A stretch of 38,264 nt of DNA from Thauera linaloolentis 47Lol = DSM 12138 (GCF_000310205.1 NZ_AMXE01000032.1:1-38264); one strand, 5' to 3'. Positions 7,890 to 19,885 are shown, counted from the stretch's first letter. Translations and numbers: made by a program. The notes: generated by a model from the sequence alone, not told the origin.

Positions 7890-8228
7890 ATGTCCAAAGC
7901 CCGAACGTCCACCCTGGTGTCACTGCTCGCCGCCGCCTGCCTCTCGCCGGGGATTGTGCTGGCTGAATCCGACTGGCATTTCATCGGCGGCGAAGTGGGC
8001 TATGCCGCTTTCCCGGATCATGCGCAGAACATCAAGACCCGTGCCGACGTGTTGCGCGAACTGGAGCAGGCCAAGGCGGACGGCAGCCACTACTATCTGC
8101 AACGCGCCATGCCCGTGCCTTCGCGCGGCGCCGGGCCGGGAAAGACACGCCAGCAAGTGCTCGATGAACTGGTGAACATCTCGCCGGCGGAGCGGGCACG
8201 GATGAACCGGATCTATTACGGGGGCTGA
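7890..8228 (+). CDS. Small secreted DUF4148-like protein
   Basis: A 112-aa protein with a good ribosome site (AAGGAG, about 10 nt before ATG) and a signal peptide ending at VLA. Mature residues include KTRADVLRELEQAKADGSHY and a second similar element, KTRQQVLDELVNISPAERAR. The TR-x-x-V-x-x-EL pattern is that of DUF4148 periplasmic proteins, common in betaproteobacteria and of unknown function. It lies divergent from a metal two-component pair, with the dyad at 7756-7773 between them, so it is probably a metal-induced envelope protein. A terminator follows directly, making it monocistronic. The frame is open to 7830, but the signal peptide and ribosome site fix the start here. Confidence 0.8.
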   Translation: MSKARTSTLVSLLAAACLSPGIVLAESDWHFIGGEVGYAAFPDHAQNIKTRADVLRELEQAKADGSHYYLQRAMPVPSRGAGPGKTRQQVLDELVNISPAERARMNRIYYGG

Positions 8229-8241
8229 CGCCCCGAACAGG

Positions 8242-8278
8242 GTCCGGGCAGGGCGGAAGCCGCCCGGACGGACTTTTT
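8242..8278 (+). terminator. Rho-independent terminator after the DUF4148-like gene
   Basis: GTCCGGGC at 8242-8249 pairs with GCCCGGAC at 8262-8269, followed by a T tract at 8274-8278. It separates the small secreted protein from the efflux operon. Confidence 0.8.
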
Positions 8279-8311
8279 CGGGCAATGGCGATCGAGATAG
8301 TTGTCCGTACT

Positions 8312-8341
8312 GTTCTTAATTCTCGTTCTTATCGTTACAAT
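8312..8341 (+). promoter_or_regulatory. Predicted promoter region of the czc operon
   Basis: TACAAT at 8336-8341 is a five-of-six -10 element only 8 nt before the czcI ATG, which predicts a leaderless or nearly leaderless transcript. No good -35 is present, suggesting activator dependence. Two copies of GTTCTTA (8312-8318 and 8325-8331) form a direct repeat over the -35 zone and are candidate activator sites. Confidence 0.4.
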
Positions 8342-8349
8342 CCGCCTCC

Positions 8350-8697
8350 ATGTGCCGCTGGCTCGCGATTCTCCTCCTGCTCATCCTGCCGCTCCAATCC
8401 AGTTGGGCTGCAGTGAGCGTGTATTGCCAGCATGAGGATGGCGCAGCGGCCGAGCATCTCGGGCACCATGCGCACCCCCACCAGTCCGGCGCCGGCGACA
8501 CGTCCGGCACCGAAGGGAGCGGGGTCGATTCCGACTGCAGCTTCTGCCATGCGGCCAGTTGCATGGTGCTGCCCGTCGGTGCGTCTGTTCCGCCTTTCGG
8601 CGTCGAGCTCGCGCTACCCCGCGCCGAGCCACGGGCCTGGCTGCTCGCCGGGCTTCCTGCCGAGCCAGAACGGCCCAAGTGGCGCCTCCCTGCCTGA
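8350..8697 (+). CDS. czcI: CzcI-like metal-resistance accessory protein
   Basis: A 115-aa secreted protein. The start MCRWLAILLLLILPLQSSWAA is a signal peptide, and YCQHEDGAAAEHLGHHAHPH follows just after. This matches the CzcI family pattern of Cupriavidus, where a short protein with a YCQHE motif and His cluster precedes czcC. A second cysteine group (DCSFCHAASC) lies near residue 65. CzcI is thought to modulate czcCBA expression or metal handling in the periplasm; its biochemical role is not established. The start has no ribosome site, and the -10 ends 8 nt upstream, so initiation may be leaderless. The gene order czcI-czcC-x-czcB-RND pump supports the call. Confidence 0.82.
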   Translation: MCRWLAILLLLILPLQSSWAAVSVYCQHEDGAAAEHLGHHAHPHQSGAGDTSGTEGSGVDSDCSFCHAASCMVLPVGASVPPFGVELALPRAEPRAWLLAGLPAEPERPKWRLPA

Positions 8698-8814
8698 TCG
8701 GCAGGGCGGTCGCATCCGTTTCGATCCTGTGGTTTCGCTGCCGCGCAGTTGCGCCGCGGCCCGTGCGATCGTGCCTTGCCGGTTTTCCGTACCTTGTCCT
8801 TTGCGGAGAATTGG

Positions 8815-10074
8815 ATGCTTCAAAGAAAACGTATCACTTGGGCGGCGGGGCTGCTGCTTGGCCTCGCCGCTGGCAGCGCCTGGTGCCAGCCCACGGGAGG
8901 CGGCGGCCCGCTGACGCTGGAACGAGCGTTCGAGGCCGCCTGGGCGCGGCAGCCGGAGGCGCTGTCGTTCGACGCCCAGCAGGCAGCCGCGCAGGCCCGC
9001 CGCGAAAGCGCCGGCAACTGGCTGGCCGAACCGCCCTCGCTGGAGCTTGCGGGCAAGACGGACCGCTTCGACGGCAATCACGGCAGCCGCGAGTATGAGA
9101 TCGGCCTTGCCCTGCCGATCTGGCTGCCTGGCGAACGCGGTGGCACGGCCGATCTCGCCATGGCGGAGATGGCTGCCGGCGAGAGCCGCGCCCAAGCCGC
9201 CCGTCTGCGCACCGCCGCGGCGGTCAGGGCCGCGTACTGGGACTGGCAGCGCACGCTGATCGAGGCGGAGCTGGGCCGCGAACGGCTCGGCAATGCGCGC
9301 GAGCTGGTCGCGGACGTGGCGCGCCGCGTCAAGGTGGGCGAACTGGCGCGGGCCGACCAGCACCAGGCCGAAGGCGCCTTGGCCACCGCCGAAGCCGCCG
9401 CAGCCGAGGCCGGCAACGCACAGGCCGAGGCGGCACAGCAGTTGCGTGCCTTGACCGGGCTGGCGCCGGCCTTCGACGCGGGCCGGATACCGCCCGCCGA
9501 AGCCGATCCGGGCGGCGCCGCGGTGGCAGTGGCTGCCGATGCTGGCCACCCCGCGGTGGTCGAACTGCGGGACCGGGCCGAGGTCGCGCGGCGTGCGATG
9601 GCGCTCGCCAGCATCCAGGGGCGCGCGAATCCGGAACTGAGCCTGGCGACCACGCGCGAGCGGGGCGCTTCGGGCGAAGACTGGGAACAAACGGTAACGC
9701 TGGCCCTGCGGATTCCGTTCGGCGCCGGATCGCGGCACCAGGCACGCGTCGCCAGTGCCAATGCCGAGGCGATCGAGGCTGAAGCCCAGTTCCGGCTCGA
9801 ACGAGAGCGCGTACTCGCCGACACCGATCTGGCGCAGGTGCGTGTCGAGTCGGCACGCACCCAACTGGCCGCGGCCGAGCGGCGCGCGCAGCTCGCGAAG
9901 GAATCTCGCGGCTTCTTCCAGCAGGCCTTCCGTCTGGGCGAGGCCGATCTGCCGACCCGCCTGCGCATCGAACTCGAAGCCGCCGAGGCCGAGCGCCAGC
10001 TTGCCCGCGCGCGCATCGATCTGGCCGCCGCCATTTCCACCCTGCGCCAGGCGCTGGGTCTGCTGCCCCAATAA
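8815..10074 (+). CDS. czcC: CzcC-type outer-membrane channel of a heavy-metal RND efflux system
   Basis: A 419-aa TolC-fold protein of the outer membrane efflux (OEP) family. It has a signal peptide (GLLLGLAAGSA), then two repeats of long, alanine- and glutamate-rich helices with short strands (for example EYEIGLALPIWLPGERG and QTVTLALRIPFGAGSRHQARV), as usual for CzcC/CusC. The tail TLRQALGLLPQ is typical. The cysteine at the signal peptide end is preceded by tryptophan, so a lipobox is doubtful. GGAG precedes the ATG at a good distance; an in-frame upstream extension to 8749 has no support. It forms the outer duct of the efflux complex with the adaptor and pump encoded just downstream. Confidence 0.9.
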   Translation: MLQRKRITWAAGLLLGLAAGSAWCQPTGGGGPLTLERAFEAAWARQPEALSFDAQQAAAQARRESAGNWLAEPPSLELAGKTDRFDGNHGSREYEIGLALPIWLPGERGGTADLAMAEMAAGESRAQAARLRTAAAVRAAYWDWQRTLIEAELGRERLGNARELVADVARRVKVGELARADQHQAEGALATAEAAAAEAGNAQAEAAQQLRALTGLAPAFDAGRIPPAEADPGGAAVAVAADAGHPAVVELRDRAEVARRAMALASIQGRANPELSLATTRERGASGEDWEQTVTLALRIPFGAGSRHQARVASANAEAIEAEAQFRLERERVLADTDLAQVRVESARTQLAAAERRAQLAKESRGFFQQAFRLGEADLPTRLRIELEAAEAERQLARARIDLAAAISTLRQALGLLPQ

Positions 10075-10087
10075 AGGAATCCCCTAC

Positions 10088-10648
10088 ATGAACATCGTCC
10101 ATACCCTGGCGGCCTGGAGCATGGCTGCCGCACTTGCGGGCCTCGCCGCCCCGGCCGCTGCCGGTCCCGGGCACGACCATGGCGACGCGCCGGCTGCGCT
10201 GGCCGGCCCGGCCTTGCCGCGTTTCGCCGCCGCATCGGAACTCTTCGAGCTGGTCGGCGTGATCGACGGCAGGCATCTTACCGTCTACCTCGACCGCTTC
10301 GCCGACAACAGCCCGGTCCACGGCGCCACGCTGGAACTGGACATCGGCGGCACGCCCGTTCCGCTCGAAGCCCGCGCGGACGGGACTTTCGAGGCCATGC
10401 TGGCCGAGCCGCCCGCACCCGGCGTGCTGCCGGTGACGGTGATGGTGCTCGCCGGCGACGAGGCCGATCTGCTGGCCGGCGAGCTGGATGTGCACGACGA
10501 CACCGATGCGCACGCCCAGGAGCCGGCCGCTGACATGACCCGCTATGCCGGCTGGCTGGTGGCTGGCCTGCTGGCGCTCGGCGGCGCCGGCAGGGCGGTA
10601 TTGCGCAAGGGCGGCACCCGCGGCCATTCCGCCGGAGGTGTGGCATGA
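10088..10648 (+). CDS. Unassigned periplasmic/membrane-anchored protein with HDHGD metal motif, between czcC and czcB
   Basis: A 186-aa protein that I cannot place in a named family. It has a signal peptide ending at AAA, then GPGHDHGD at the mature N-terminus. A beta-rich domain of roughly 90 residues follows (FELVGVIDGRHLTVYLDRFAD, PVHGATLELDIGGTPVPLEA). A His/Asp-rich linker (DVHDDTDAHAQ) comes next, and a C-terminal membrane helix (GWLVAGLLALGGAGRAVL) ends in a basic tail. It begins 13 nt after czcC and overlaps czcB by ATGA, so it is translated with the efflux complex. A metal-binding chaperone or extra adaptor domain is inferred from position and motifs. The frame is open far upstream inside czcC, but the signal peptide fixes the start. 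Confidence 0.8.
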   Translation: MNIVHTLAAWSMAAALAGLAAPAAAGPGHDHGDAPAALAGPALPRFAAASELFELVGVIDGRHLTVYLDRFADNSPVHGATLELDIGGTPVPLEARADGTFEAMLAEPPAPGVLPVTVMVLAGDEADLLAGELDVHDDTDAHAQEPAADMTRYAGWLVAGLLALGGAGRAVLRKGGTRGHSAGGVA

Positions 10649-11757
10649 AAGCGGTGATCCTGATCGGCGCCCTGTACCTCGCGCTTGCAGGCGCTTCGGG
10701 CAATGCCCTGGCCGGCCCCGGCCACGACCATGGCGACGAAGGCCCGGCGCTGGTCAGCGGCAATGGTCCGCGGCGCCTGCCCGATGGCAGCGTGTTTCTG
10801 CCCAAACCCGCGCAGCGCCAGATCGGTGTGCTGACGCAATTGACCGAGGCCGGCGATCTGCCGCGCGCCGTCACGCTGGCGGGCAGGGTGGTGATGGACC
10901 CGAACGCCGGCGGCAAGGTGCAGGCGATGCTGGCCGGCCGCCTGGAAGCCGGACCGCAAGGGCTGCCCGCTGTCGGGCAGACGGTGAACAAAGGCGAGGT
11001 GCTCGCCTACGTGGTGCCGGCAGCGGGGCAGATCGAACGCTCGAATCAACTCGCGCAACTGGCGGAACTGCAGGCCGCCAAGGGCCTCGCCGAGAAGCGC
11101 CTCGAACGTCTTCGGGCGCTGGCCGACACCGTGCCACGCAAGGACATCGAAGCGGCGGAAAGCGAACTCGCCAGCCTCGGCGCGCGCGCCAGCGCGCTGA
11201 ATGTGGGGCTCAGGAACCGCGACGCGCTGGTGGCGCCAGTGTCGGGCGTGGTCGCGTCGAGCAACGCAGTGGCCGGCCAGGTGGTCGATGCGCGCGAACT
11301 GGTGTTCGAGATCGTCGATCCGAAGCGGCTGCGCGTGGAGGCGCTGGCCTACGACGCGCAGCTCGCCGCCGACATCGCCGGCGCCAGCGTCGTCGTGGGC
11401 GACGCACGCGTGCCGCTTTCGTTCATCGGCGCGGCGCGCAGCCTGCGCGAGCAGGCTCTGCCGCTGACGTTCGCTGCCGAGGGCGAGGCCCTGAGCATGC
11501 TGGCGCTGGGGCAGCCGGTCGAGGTTTTCGTGCACACGCGCAGCACCCGGCACGGCGTGAGCGTGCCGGCGGCATCGGTGCTGAAGAATCCCGCGAACCA
11601 GTCCATCGTGTGGGTGAAGACCGCGCCCGAGCGCTTCGAGCCGCGCACCGTGACCATCGCCCCGTTCGACGGCGCGAACGTTGCCGTGACCGCAGGCCTG
11701 GACGCCGGCGAGCGCGTGGCCACGCGCGCGGCCACGCTCATCAACCAGATTCGCTGA
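10645..11757 (+). CDS. czcB: CzcB-type periplasmic adaptor (membrane fusion protein) of the metal efflux system
   Basis: A 370-aa protein with a signal peptide ending at ALA. The metal motif GPGHDHGDEG follows, then the adaptor core. A lipoyl/barrel-sandwich half precedes a helical hairpin (LAQLAELQAAKGLAEKRLERL and DIEAAESELASLGARA). The second lipoyl half (RDALVAPVSGVVASSNAVAGQVV) and beta-barrel with membrane-proximal domain (VSVPAASVLKNPANQSIVWVK) come after. These are the usual HlyD/CzcB elements joining the RND pump to CzcC. The start overlaps the preceding stop by 4 nt, and the pump gene begins 15 nt downstream. The N-terminal His motif shares an exact 16-nt DNA repeat with the preceding gene. 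Confidence 0.9.
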   Translation: MKAVILIGALYLALAGASGNALAGPGHDHGDEGPALVSGNGPRRLPDGSVFLPKPAQRQIGVLTQLTEAGDLPRAVTLAGRVVMDPNAGGKVQAMLAGRLEAGPQGLPAVGQTVNKGEVLAYVVPAAGQIERSNQLAQLAELQAAKGLAEKRLERLRALADTVPRKDIEAAESELASLGARASALNVGLRNRDALVAPVSGVVASSNAVAGQVVDARELVFEIVDPKRLRVEALAYDAQLAADIAGASVVVGDARVPLSFIGAARSLREQALPLTFAAEGEALSMLALGQPVEVFVHTRSTRHGVSVPAASVLKNPANQSIVWVKTAPERFEPRTVTIAPFDGANVAVTAGLDAGERVATRAATLINQIR

Positions 11758-11772
11758 CGGAGCGCCCAGCCG

Positions 11773-14892
<3,120 letters not shown>

Positions 14893-14944
14893 GCGCAGCA
14901 CCCCTTGCATGACCCCACGACACACGAACCCGAAAGGAGCACCC

Positions 14945-15337
14945 ATGAAATTCTCGAAACTCGCCGCCATCGCCGCCCTGGCGCTCTCCGGCGCCGCCTT
15001 CGCCGCCGAGGGCCACGACCATGATCATCCGCACGAACACGAAGCCATGCACGGCGGGGTGCTGGCCGAGGCGCGGGGCCTCGATCTGGAACTGGTCGCC
15101 ACGCACGAACGCATCCAGCTGCATGTGCGCGACCACGGCGCGCCGGTCGATGTCTCCAACGCCAGCGCGAAGCTCACACTGTTGTCCGCCGGCGGCAAGC
15201 AGGAAGTCGAGCTGAAGCCGGCCGGCGACCGCCTGGAAGCGGCCGGCGCGTTCGGCGTCGGCGCGGGCACCAAGTTGGTGGCCGTCCTCAACCTGCCGGG
15301 CAGGCCCGCCGCTACTGCGCGCTTTTCGCTGCCGTAG
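14945..15337 (+). CDS. Small His-rich periplasmic metal-binding protein
   Basis: A 130-aa protein with a strong ribosome site (AAAGGAG) and a signal peptide ending at AFA. The mature N-terminus is dense in metal ligands (EGHDHDHPHEHEAMHGG). A compact beta-rich domain of about 85 residues follows (LELVATHERIQLHVRDHG, AKLTLLSAGGKQEVELKP). Similar domains occur as the N-terminal part of some metal-efflux adaptors, suggesting a detached periplasmic metal buffer or chaperone for the RND complex. It is the last gene of the operon, 52 nt after the pump. No catalytic residues are apparent. Function as a metal donor is inference. Confidence 0.8.
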   Translation: MKFSKLAAIAALALSGAAFAAEGHDHDHPHEHEAMHGGVLAEARGLDLELVATHERIQLHVRDHGAPVDVSNASAKLTLLSAGGKQEVELKPAGDRLEAAGAFGVGAGTKLVAVLNLPGRPAATARFSLP

Positions 15338-15346
15338 GCACGGCGT

Positions 15347-15374
15347 GCCGCCCGCCGCGATGCGTGCGGGCGGC
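15347..15374. terminator. GC-rich hairpin between the convergent metal operon and corA
   Basis: GCCGCCCGC at 15347-15355 pairs with GCGGGCGGC at 15366-15374. There is no clear T tract in either direction, so it may be a weak or factor-assisted bidirectional terminator. It touches the corA stop codon. Confidence 0.5.
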
Positions 15375-16360
15375 TACAGCCACTTCGCCTTCCTGAACTG
15401 CCAGTACAGGAAACCGCCCAGCGCCGCGATCGTCGCCAGCGCCATTGGGTAGCCGTATTTCCAGTCGAGCTCGGGCATGTGCGTGAAGTTCATGCCCCAG
15501 ATGCCGGCCAGCGCGGTAGCGACGGCGAAGATACCGGCCCAGGCCGCGAGGCGCTTGCTGACCTCGGTCTGGTCGATGGCGACCAGCGATAGGTTGACCT
15601 GGATGGCGGTGCTGATGGTGTCGCGGATGCCGTCGAGCGAGGCATTGATGCGGGTGAGGTGGTCGTAGATGTCGCGGAAGTAGTGCCGGCTCTTGGTGCA
15701 GACATCCGGCACGCGGCCGCCGTGGAGTTTGCCCGCGGCTTCCATCAGCGGCGTCACCGCGTGCTTGAGCAACGTGGCCTTGCGCTTGAGGCGGTACAGG
15801 CGGCGGATGTTGGAGCGCGCCGCGCCCTTGGTGAAGATGCGGTCTTCCAGCGCCTCGACCTCGCTCTCGAGCCGTTCGATGTGCGGGAAGTAGCGGTCCA
15901 CCACCGCGTCCATCAGCGCATAGAACACATAGCCCGGCCCCCCCTTGGCGAGCTTCTTCGGTTCGCGCTCGCAGCGTGCGCGCACGCCGAGGAAATCGCG
16001 CGCGCTGTTGTTCCGCACCGACAGAATGTAGTCGGTGCCGATGAAGACATGGATTTCGCCGACCTGAAGACGGCCTTCGTTCTCGTCGATCAGGTGCATG
16101 ACGGCGAACAGGCTGGTGCTGCCGTCGTCACCGTCGTTGTATTCCTCGACCTTGGGGCGCTGGTGGCCGTGGTGGGCGTCCTCGATGGCGAGTTCGTGCA
16201 GGCCGAAGGTTTCGCTCATGAGCGCGAGTTCTTCGGCGGTGGCGTCCTCCAGCGCGATCCAGACGAAGGTGTCGGGCTGCTGCAGGTAGTCGCCGATGCG
16301 CTCGACCGGCAGGTCGGCGAGCTTGTGGCCGCGCTGGTAGGCGGTGCAGTTGATGAGCAT
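15374..16360 (-). CDS. corA: CorA-family magnesium/divalent cation channel
   Basis: A 328-aa inner-membrane protein. A cytoplasmic alpha/beta domain comes first (FVWIALEDATAEELALMSETFGL, then LAIEDAHHGHQRPKVEEY). A long stalk helix follows (ERLESEVEALEDRIF), and two C-terminal membrane helices flank the signature G289-M290-N291 (WGMNFTHMPELDW). The C-terminal tail is basic (FRKAKWL), as usual for CorA. The family forms pentamers that admit Mg2+ and often Co2+ or Ni2+, which fits its place beside a metal-efflux operon, though it lies on the opposite strand. GGGAGG precedes the start, and only 15 nt separate it from the mfd stop, so read-through transcription from mfd is likely. Confidence 0.95.
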   Translation of the reverse strand: MLINCTAYQRGHKLADLPVERIGDYLQQPDTFVWIALEDATAEELALMSETFGLHELAIEDAHHGHQRPKVEEYNDGDDGSTSLFAVMHLIDENEGRLQVGEIHVFIGTDYILSVRNNSARDFLGVRARCEREPKKLAKGGPGYVFYALMDAVVDRYFPHIERLESEVEALEDRIFTKGAARSNIRRLYRLKRKATLLKHAVTPLMEAAGKLHGGRVPDVCTKSRHYFRDIYDHLTRINASLDGIRDTISTAIQVNLSLVAIDQTEVSKRLAAWAGIFAVATALAGIWGMNFTHMPELDWKYGYPMALATIAALGGFLYWQFRKAKWL

Positions 16361-16375
16361 GGGGCCTCCCGTCGG

Positions 16376-19300
16376 TCAGGCTTTGACCGCGTCGAGCAGT
16401 TCCTTCACCGCCCTGGCGCGTTCCTTCAGATTGGGCAGGCTGACGCGGCGCACGAGCTTTTCCGGGCCGGCCATCTTGGTGCTGCGGTCCTTCTGGATCA
16501 GGAAGATGACCTTGACCGGGTCGATCGGCGCGTCCTTGCCGAACTGCACGCTGATCTGCGCGTCCGAGGCGTCGAGCTTCTGCACGCCGTAGTCCTTGAC
16601 GATCATGCGCAGGCGGTGGGTTTCGAGCAGCGCGGCGGTCTGCGGCGGCAATTCGCCGAAGCGGTCGATCAGTTCTTCCTGCAGCACCCGCAGGTCGTCG
16701 TCGGTGTCGCAGTTGGCCAGGCGCTTGTACAGCGTCAGGCGTTCCTGGACGTCGGGGCAGTAGTCGGTGGGCAGCAGCGCCGGGGTGTGCAGGTTGATCT
16801 CGGACACCACTTCCAGCGGCTGGCTCAGGTCCGGCTCCTTGCCGGCCTGCAGGTCCTTGACCGCGCGCTTGAGCATTTCGGTGTACAGACTGAAGCCGAC
16901 CTGCTGGATCTCGCCCGACTGGTTCTCGCCCAGCACCTCGCCGGCGCCGCGGATTTCCAGGTCGTGCATCGCCAGATAGAAGCCCGAGCCGAGGTCTTCC
17001 ATCATCGTGATCGCCTCCAGCCGCTTCTGCGCCTGGGCCGAAGGCTTGGCGCCGGGCTGGGTCAGCAGGTAGGCGTAGGCCTGGTGGTGGCTGCGGCCGA
17101 CGCGGCCGCGCAGCTGGTGCAGCTGCGCCAGGCCGAAGCGGTCGGCGCGGTTGATGATGATGGTGTTGGCGGTGGGAATGTTGATGCCGGTCTCGATGAT
17201 GGTGGTGCACAGCAGCAGGTTGGCGCGCTGCTGGGTGAAATCGCGCATCACGCGCTCCAGCTCGCGCTCCGGCAACTGGCCGTGGCCGACGACGATGCGC
17301 GCCTCGGGCAGCAGCTCTTCGAGGTCGTTGCGCATGTTGTCGATGGTGTCGACCTCGTTGTGCAGGAAGTACACCTGGCCGCCGCGCTTGAATTCGCGCA
17401 GCACCGCCTCGCGGATCGTGCCGCGGCTGGAGGGCTGGACGAAGGTCTTGATCGCCAGCCGTTTTTGCGGCGCGGTGGCGATGACCGAGAATTCACGCAG
17501 GCCTTCCATCGCCAACCCCAAGGTACGCGGGATGGGCGTGGCGGTCAGGGTCAGGATGTCGACTTCGGAGCGTAGCTGCTTCAGCGTTTCCTTCTGGCGC
17601 ACGCCGAAGCGGTGTTCCTCGTCGATGATGACCAGCCCCAGGCGCTTGAACTCCACGTCCTTCTGCAGCAGGCGATGGGTGCCGATGATGATGTCGACCT
17701 TGCCCTCGCCGAGCTGCTTGAGCGCCTCGGCCTGCTCCTTGGCGGACTTGAAGCGCGACAGTTCGGCGATCTTGATCGGCCAGTCGGCGAAGCGGTCGGC
17801 GAAGGTCTGGTAGTGCTGCTCGGCGAGCAGGGTGGTCGGGCACAGCACCGCCACCTGCTTGCCGTCCTGCACCGCGATGAAGGCGGCGCGCAGCGCGACT
17901 TCGGTCTTGCCGAAGCCGACGTCGCCGCACACCAGGCGGTCCATCGGCCGGCCGGACTTCATGTCGGCCACCACGGCGTCGATGGCGGTCTGCTGGTCGA
18001 GCGTGGTCTCGAAGCCGAAGCCCTCGGCGAAGGCTTCGAGGTCGTGCTGGCGGAAGTCGAAGCGATGGCCGGCGCGCGCGGCGCGCTGGGCGTACAGCGC
18101 CAGCAGTTCGGCGGCGGTGTCGCGCACCTGCATCGCGGCCTTTTTCTTGGCCTTCTCCCATTGCCCGGAGCCGAGGCGGTGCAGGTCGACCGCTTCCGGG
18201 TCTGCACCGGCGTAGCGGGTGATGACGTGAAGCTGCGACACCGGGACGTAGAGCTTGTCGCCGCCGTTGTATTCCAGGTGCAGGAACTCGGTGTCGCCCT
18301 CGCCGAGATTCATGTGGATCAGGCCGAGGTAGCGGCCGATGCCGTGCGATACGTGCACCACCGGGTCGCCGACCCGGAGCTCGGACAGGTCGCGCAGCCA
18401 GCCTTCCATCGTCGCCGCCTTGCGGCTGTCGCGTCGTGTGCGGGTGCGGGCGGTGGCGGCGTACAGTTCGGCCTCGGTGACGACGGCCAGCCCGGCCTCG
18501 GGCAGCATGAAGCCGTTGGCGAGCGGCGACACGCCCAGGGCGAAGCACGCGCCGCCGTCGACGAAGGCAGCGAAGTCGCCCATCGCATCGGGCTTCAGGC
18601 CGTATTCGGCGAGATAGTCGGCCATGGTTTCGCGCCGCCCCGGCGAGTCCGCCAGCAGCAGGATACGGCCGCCGTCGCGGAACCCGTCGCCGGCCTGGAA
18701 GGCCTTGAGCTTGTGCAGCGGGTCGGTGGCCTTGCGTTCCACCGCGAGGTCGGGCAGGGGCAGGGCGATGGCGCCTTCCGCTGCGGCGTCCGCGCGGGCG
18801 TCGAGCAGCAGGCGAGGGCGCCCCTTGAGCGCGGAGAAGAAATCCTCGTCGCTGAGGAAGAGCTGCTCGGGCTGCATCACCGGGCGGCTGCGGTCGCCCT
18901 TGAGCAGATCGTGGCGCGAGCGGGTGTCGCGCCAGAATTCGGCGATGGCCGTCGGCACGTCGCGGTGCAGCAGCACCGTGGTGTCGGCGGGCAGGTAGTC
19001 GAGCAGGGTGGCGGTCTCGTCGAAGAACAGCGGCAGGTAGTATTCGATGCCGGCCGGGGCGATGCCGTTGGAGACGTCCTTGTAGATCGCCGCGCGCGTC
19101 GGGTCGCCCTCGAAGGTTTCGCGGAAGCGGCTGCGGAAATGCGTCCGCCCCTTGTCGTCGAGCGGAAACTCGCGTGCCGGCAGCAGGCGGATTTCGCCGG
19201 TCGGATAGACGGTGCGCTGGGTGTCGGGGTCGAAGGTCTTGATGCTCTCGACCTCGTCGTCGAACAGGTCGATGCGGAAGGGCAGCGGCGAGCCCATCGG

Positions 19301-19849
19301 GAACAGGTCCACCAGCCCGCCGCGCACCGAGAATTCGCCGGGGCTGACGACCTGCGTGACGTGGGCGTAGCCCGCCAGCGTCATCTGCGCGCGGAGCTGC
19401 TCCACGTCCAGGCGTTCGCCCTGCTTGAGGAAGAAGGTGTAGGCCGCCAGGTAGGAGGGCGGCGCCATGCGGTACAGGGCGGTGGACGCGGGCACCAGCA
19501 CCACGTCGGTTTCGCCGCGCGAGATAGCGTACAGCGACGACAGCCGCTCGGAGATCAGGTCCTGGTGGGGCGAGAAATTGTCGTAGGGCAGGGTTTCCCA
19601 GTCGGGCAACAGGTGCAGCCGCAGGCCGGGCGCGGCCCAGGCGATTTCTTCCCGCAGACGTTGCGCGTCGAGCGGGTTGGCCGTGATCACGAGCAGGCGT
19701 CCGGCGCGCGCGGCGAGCGCAGCGACGGCGAGCGCGTCGGCCGAGCCGGCGAACGGCGGCAGTTCGAGCCGCATGCCGGGCTTGGGCAGCGGGCGGGCGG
19801 CGAGTCGGGGGAGCAGCGGGGAGAACAGCGCATCGAGGGAATCGGGCAT
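16376..19849 (-). CDS. mfd: Transcription-repair coupling factor Mfd
   Basis: A 1157-aa protein, close to the 1148 aa of E. coli Mfd. The N-terminal UvrB-homology module (LPDWETLPYDNFSPHQDLISER; RGGLVDLFP) recruits UvrA. The RNA polymerase-interacting segment follows (VHVSHGIGRYLGL). The RecG-like SF2 translocase has Walker A GDVGFGKTEVA, the DEEH box (IIDEEHRFGVRQKE), TLTATPIPRTL and the helicase C motifs ending QLRGRVGRS. The C-terminal regulatory domain ends at LLDAVKA. Mfd removes stalled RNA polymerase at lesions. The start chosen (MPDSLDALF) follows family alignment; the open frame extends 31 codons further up into the promoter. A consensus TATAAT lies 31-36 nt upstream. Confidence 0.97.
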   Translation of the reverse strand: MPDSLDALFSPLLPRLAARPLPKPGMRLELPPFAGSADALAVAALAARAGRLLVITANPLDAQRLREEIAWAAPGLRLHLLPDWETLPYDNFSPHQDLISERLSSLYAISRGETDVVLVPASTALYRMAPPSYLAAYTFFLKQGERLDVEQLRAQMTLAGYAHVTQVVSPGEFSVRGGLVDLFPMGSPLPFRIDLFDDEVESIKTFDPDTQRTVYPTGEIRLLPAREFPLDDKGRTHFRSRFRETFEGDPTRAAIYKDVSNGIAPAGIEYYLPLFFDETATLLDYLPADTTVLLHRDVPTAIAEFWRDTRSRHDLLKGDRSRPVMQPEQLFLSDEDFFSALKGRPRLLLDARADAAAEGAIALPLPDLAVERKATDPLHKLKAFQAGDGFRDGGRILLLADSPGRRETMADYLAEYGLKPDAMGDFAAFVDGGACFALGVSPLANGFMLPEAGLAVVTEAELYAATARTRTRRDSRKAATMEGWLRDLSELRVGDPVVHVSHGIGRYLGLIHMNLGEGDTEFLHLEYNGGDKLYVPVSQLHVITRYAGADPEAVDLHRLGSGQWEKAKKKAAMQVRDTAAELLALYAQRAARAGHRFDFRQHDLEAFAEGFGFETTLDQQTAIDAVVADMKSGRPMDRLVCGDVGFGKTEVALRAAFIAVQDGKQVAVLCPTTLLAEQHYQTFADRFADWPIKIAELSRFKSAKEQAEALKQLGEGKVDIIIGTHRLLQKDVEFKRLGLVIIDEEHRFGVRQKETLKQLRSEVDILTLTATPIPRTLGLAMEGLREFSVIATAPQKRLAIKTFVQPSSRGTIREAVLREFKRGGQVYFLHNEVDTIDNMRNDLEELLPEARIVVGHGQLPERELERVMRDFTQQRANLLLCTTIIETGINIPTANTIIINRADRFGLAQLHQLRGRVGRSHHQAYAYLLTQPGAKPSAQAQKRLEAITMMEDLGSGFYLAMHDLEIRGAGEVLGENQSGEIQQVGFSLYTEMLKRAVKDLQAGKEPDLSQPLEVVSEINLHTPALLPTDYCPDVQERLTLYKRLANCDTDDDLRVLQEELIDRFGELPPQTAALLETHRLRMIVKDYGVQKLDASDAQISVQFGKDAPIDPVKVIFLIQKDRSTKMAGPEKLVRRVSLPNLKERARAVKELLDAVKA

Positions 19850-19879
19850 TGCACGGGTATTGCACGGTGGGAAGCCGCA

Positions 19880-19885
19880 ATTATA
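19880..19885 (-). promoter_or_regulatory. Predicted -10 element of mfd
   Basis: On the minus strand the sequence reads TATAAT, a perfect -10, followed by TGCGGCT. Transcription would start near 19873, giving a leader of about 24 nt. No good -35 is seen 16-18 bp upstream. Confidence 0.55.

Noticed and set aside
8698-8814. A possible small gene between czcI and czcC
   Set aside because: No frame with a start, ribosome site and sensible length was found; it appears to be plain intercistronic sequence.
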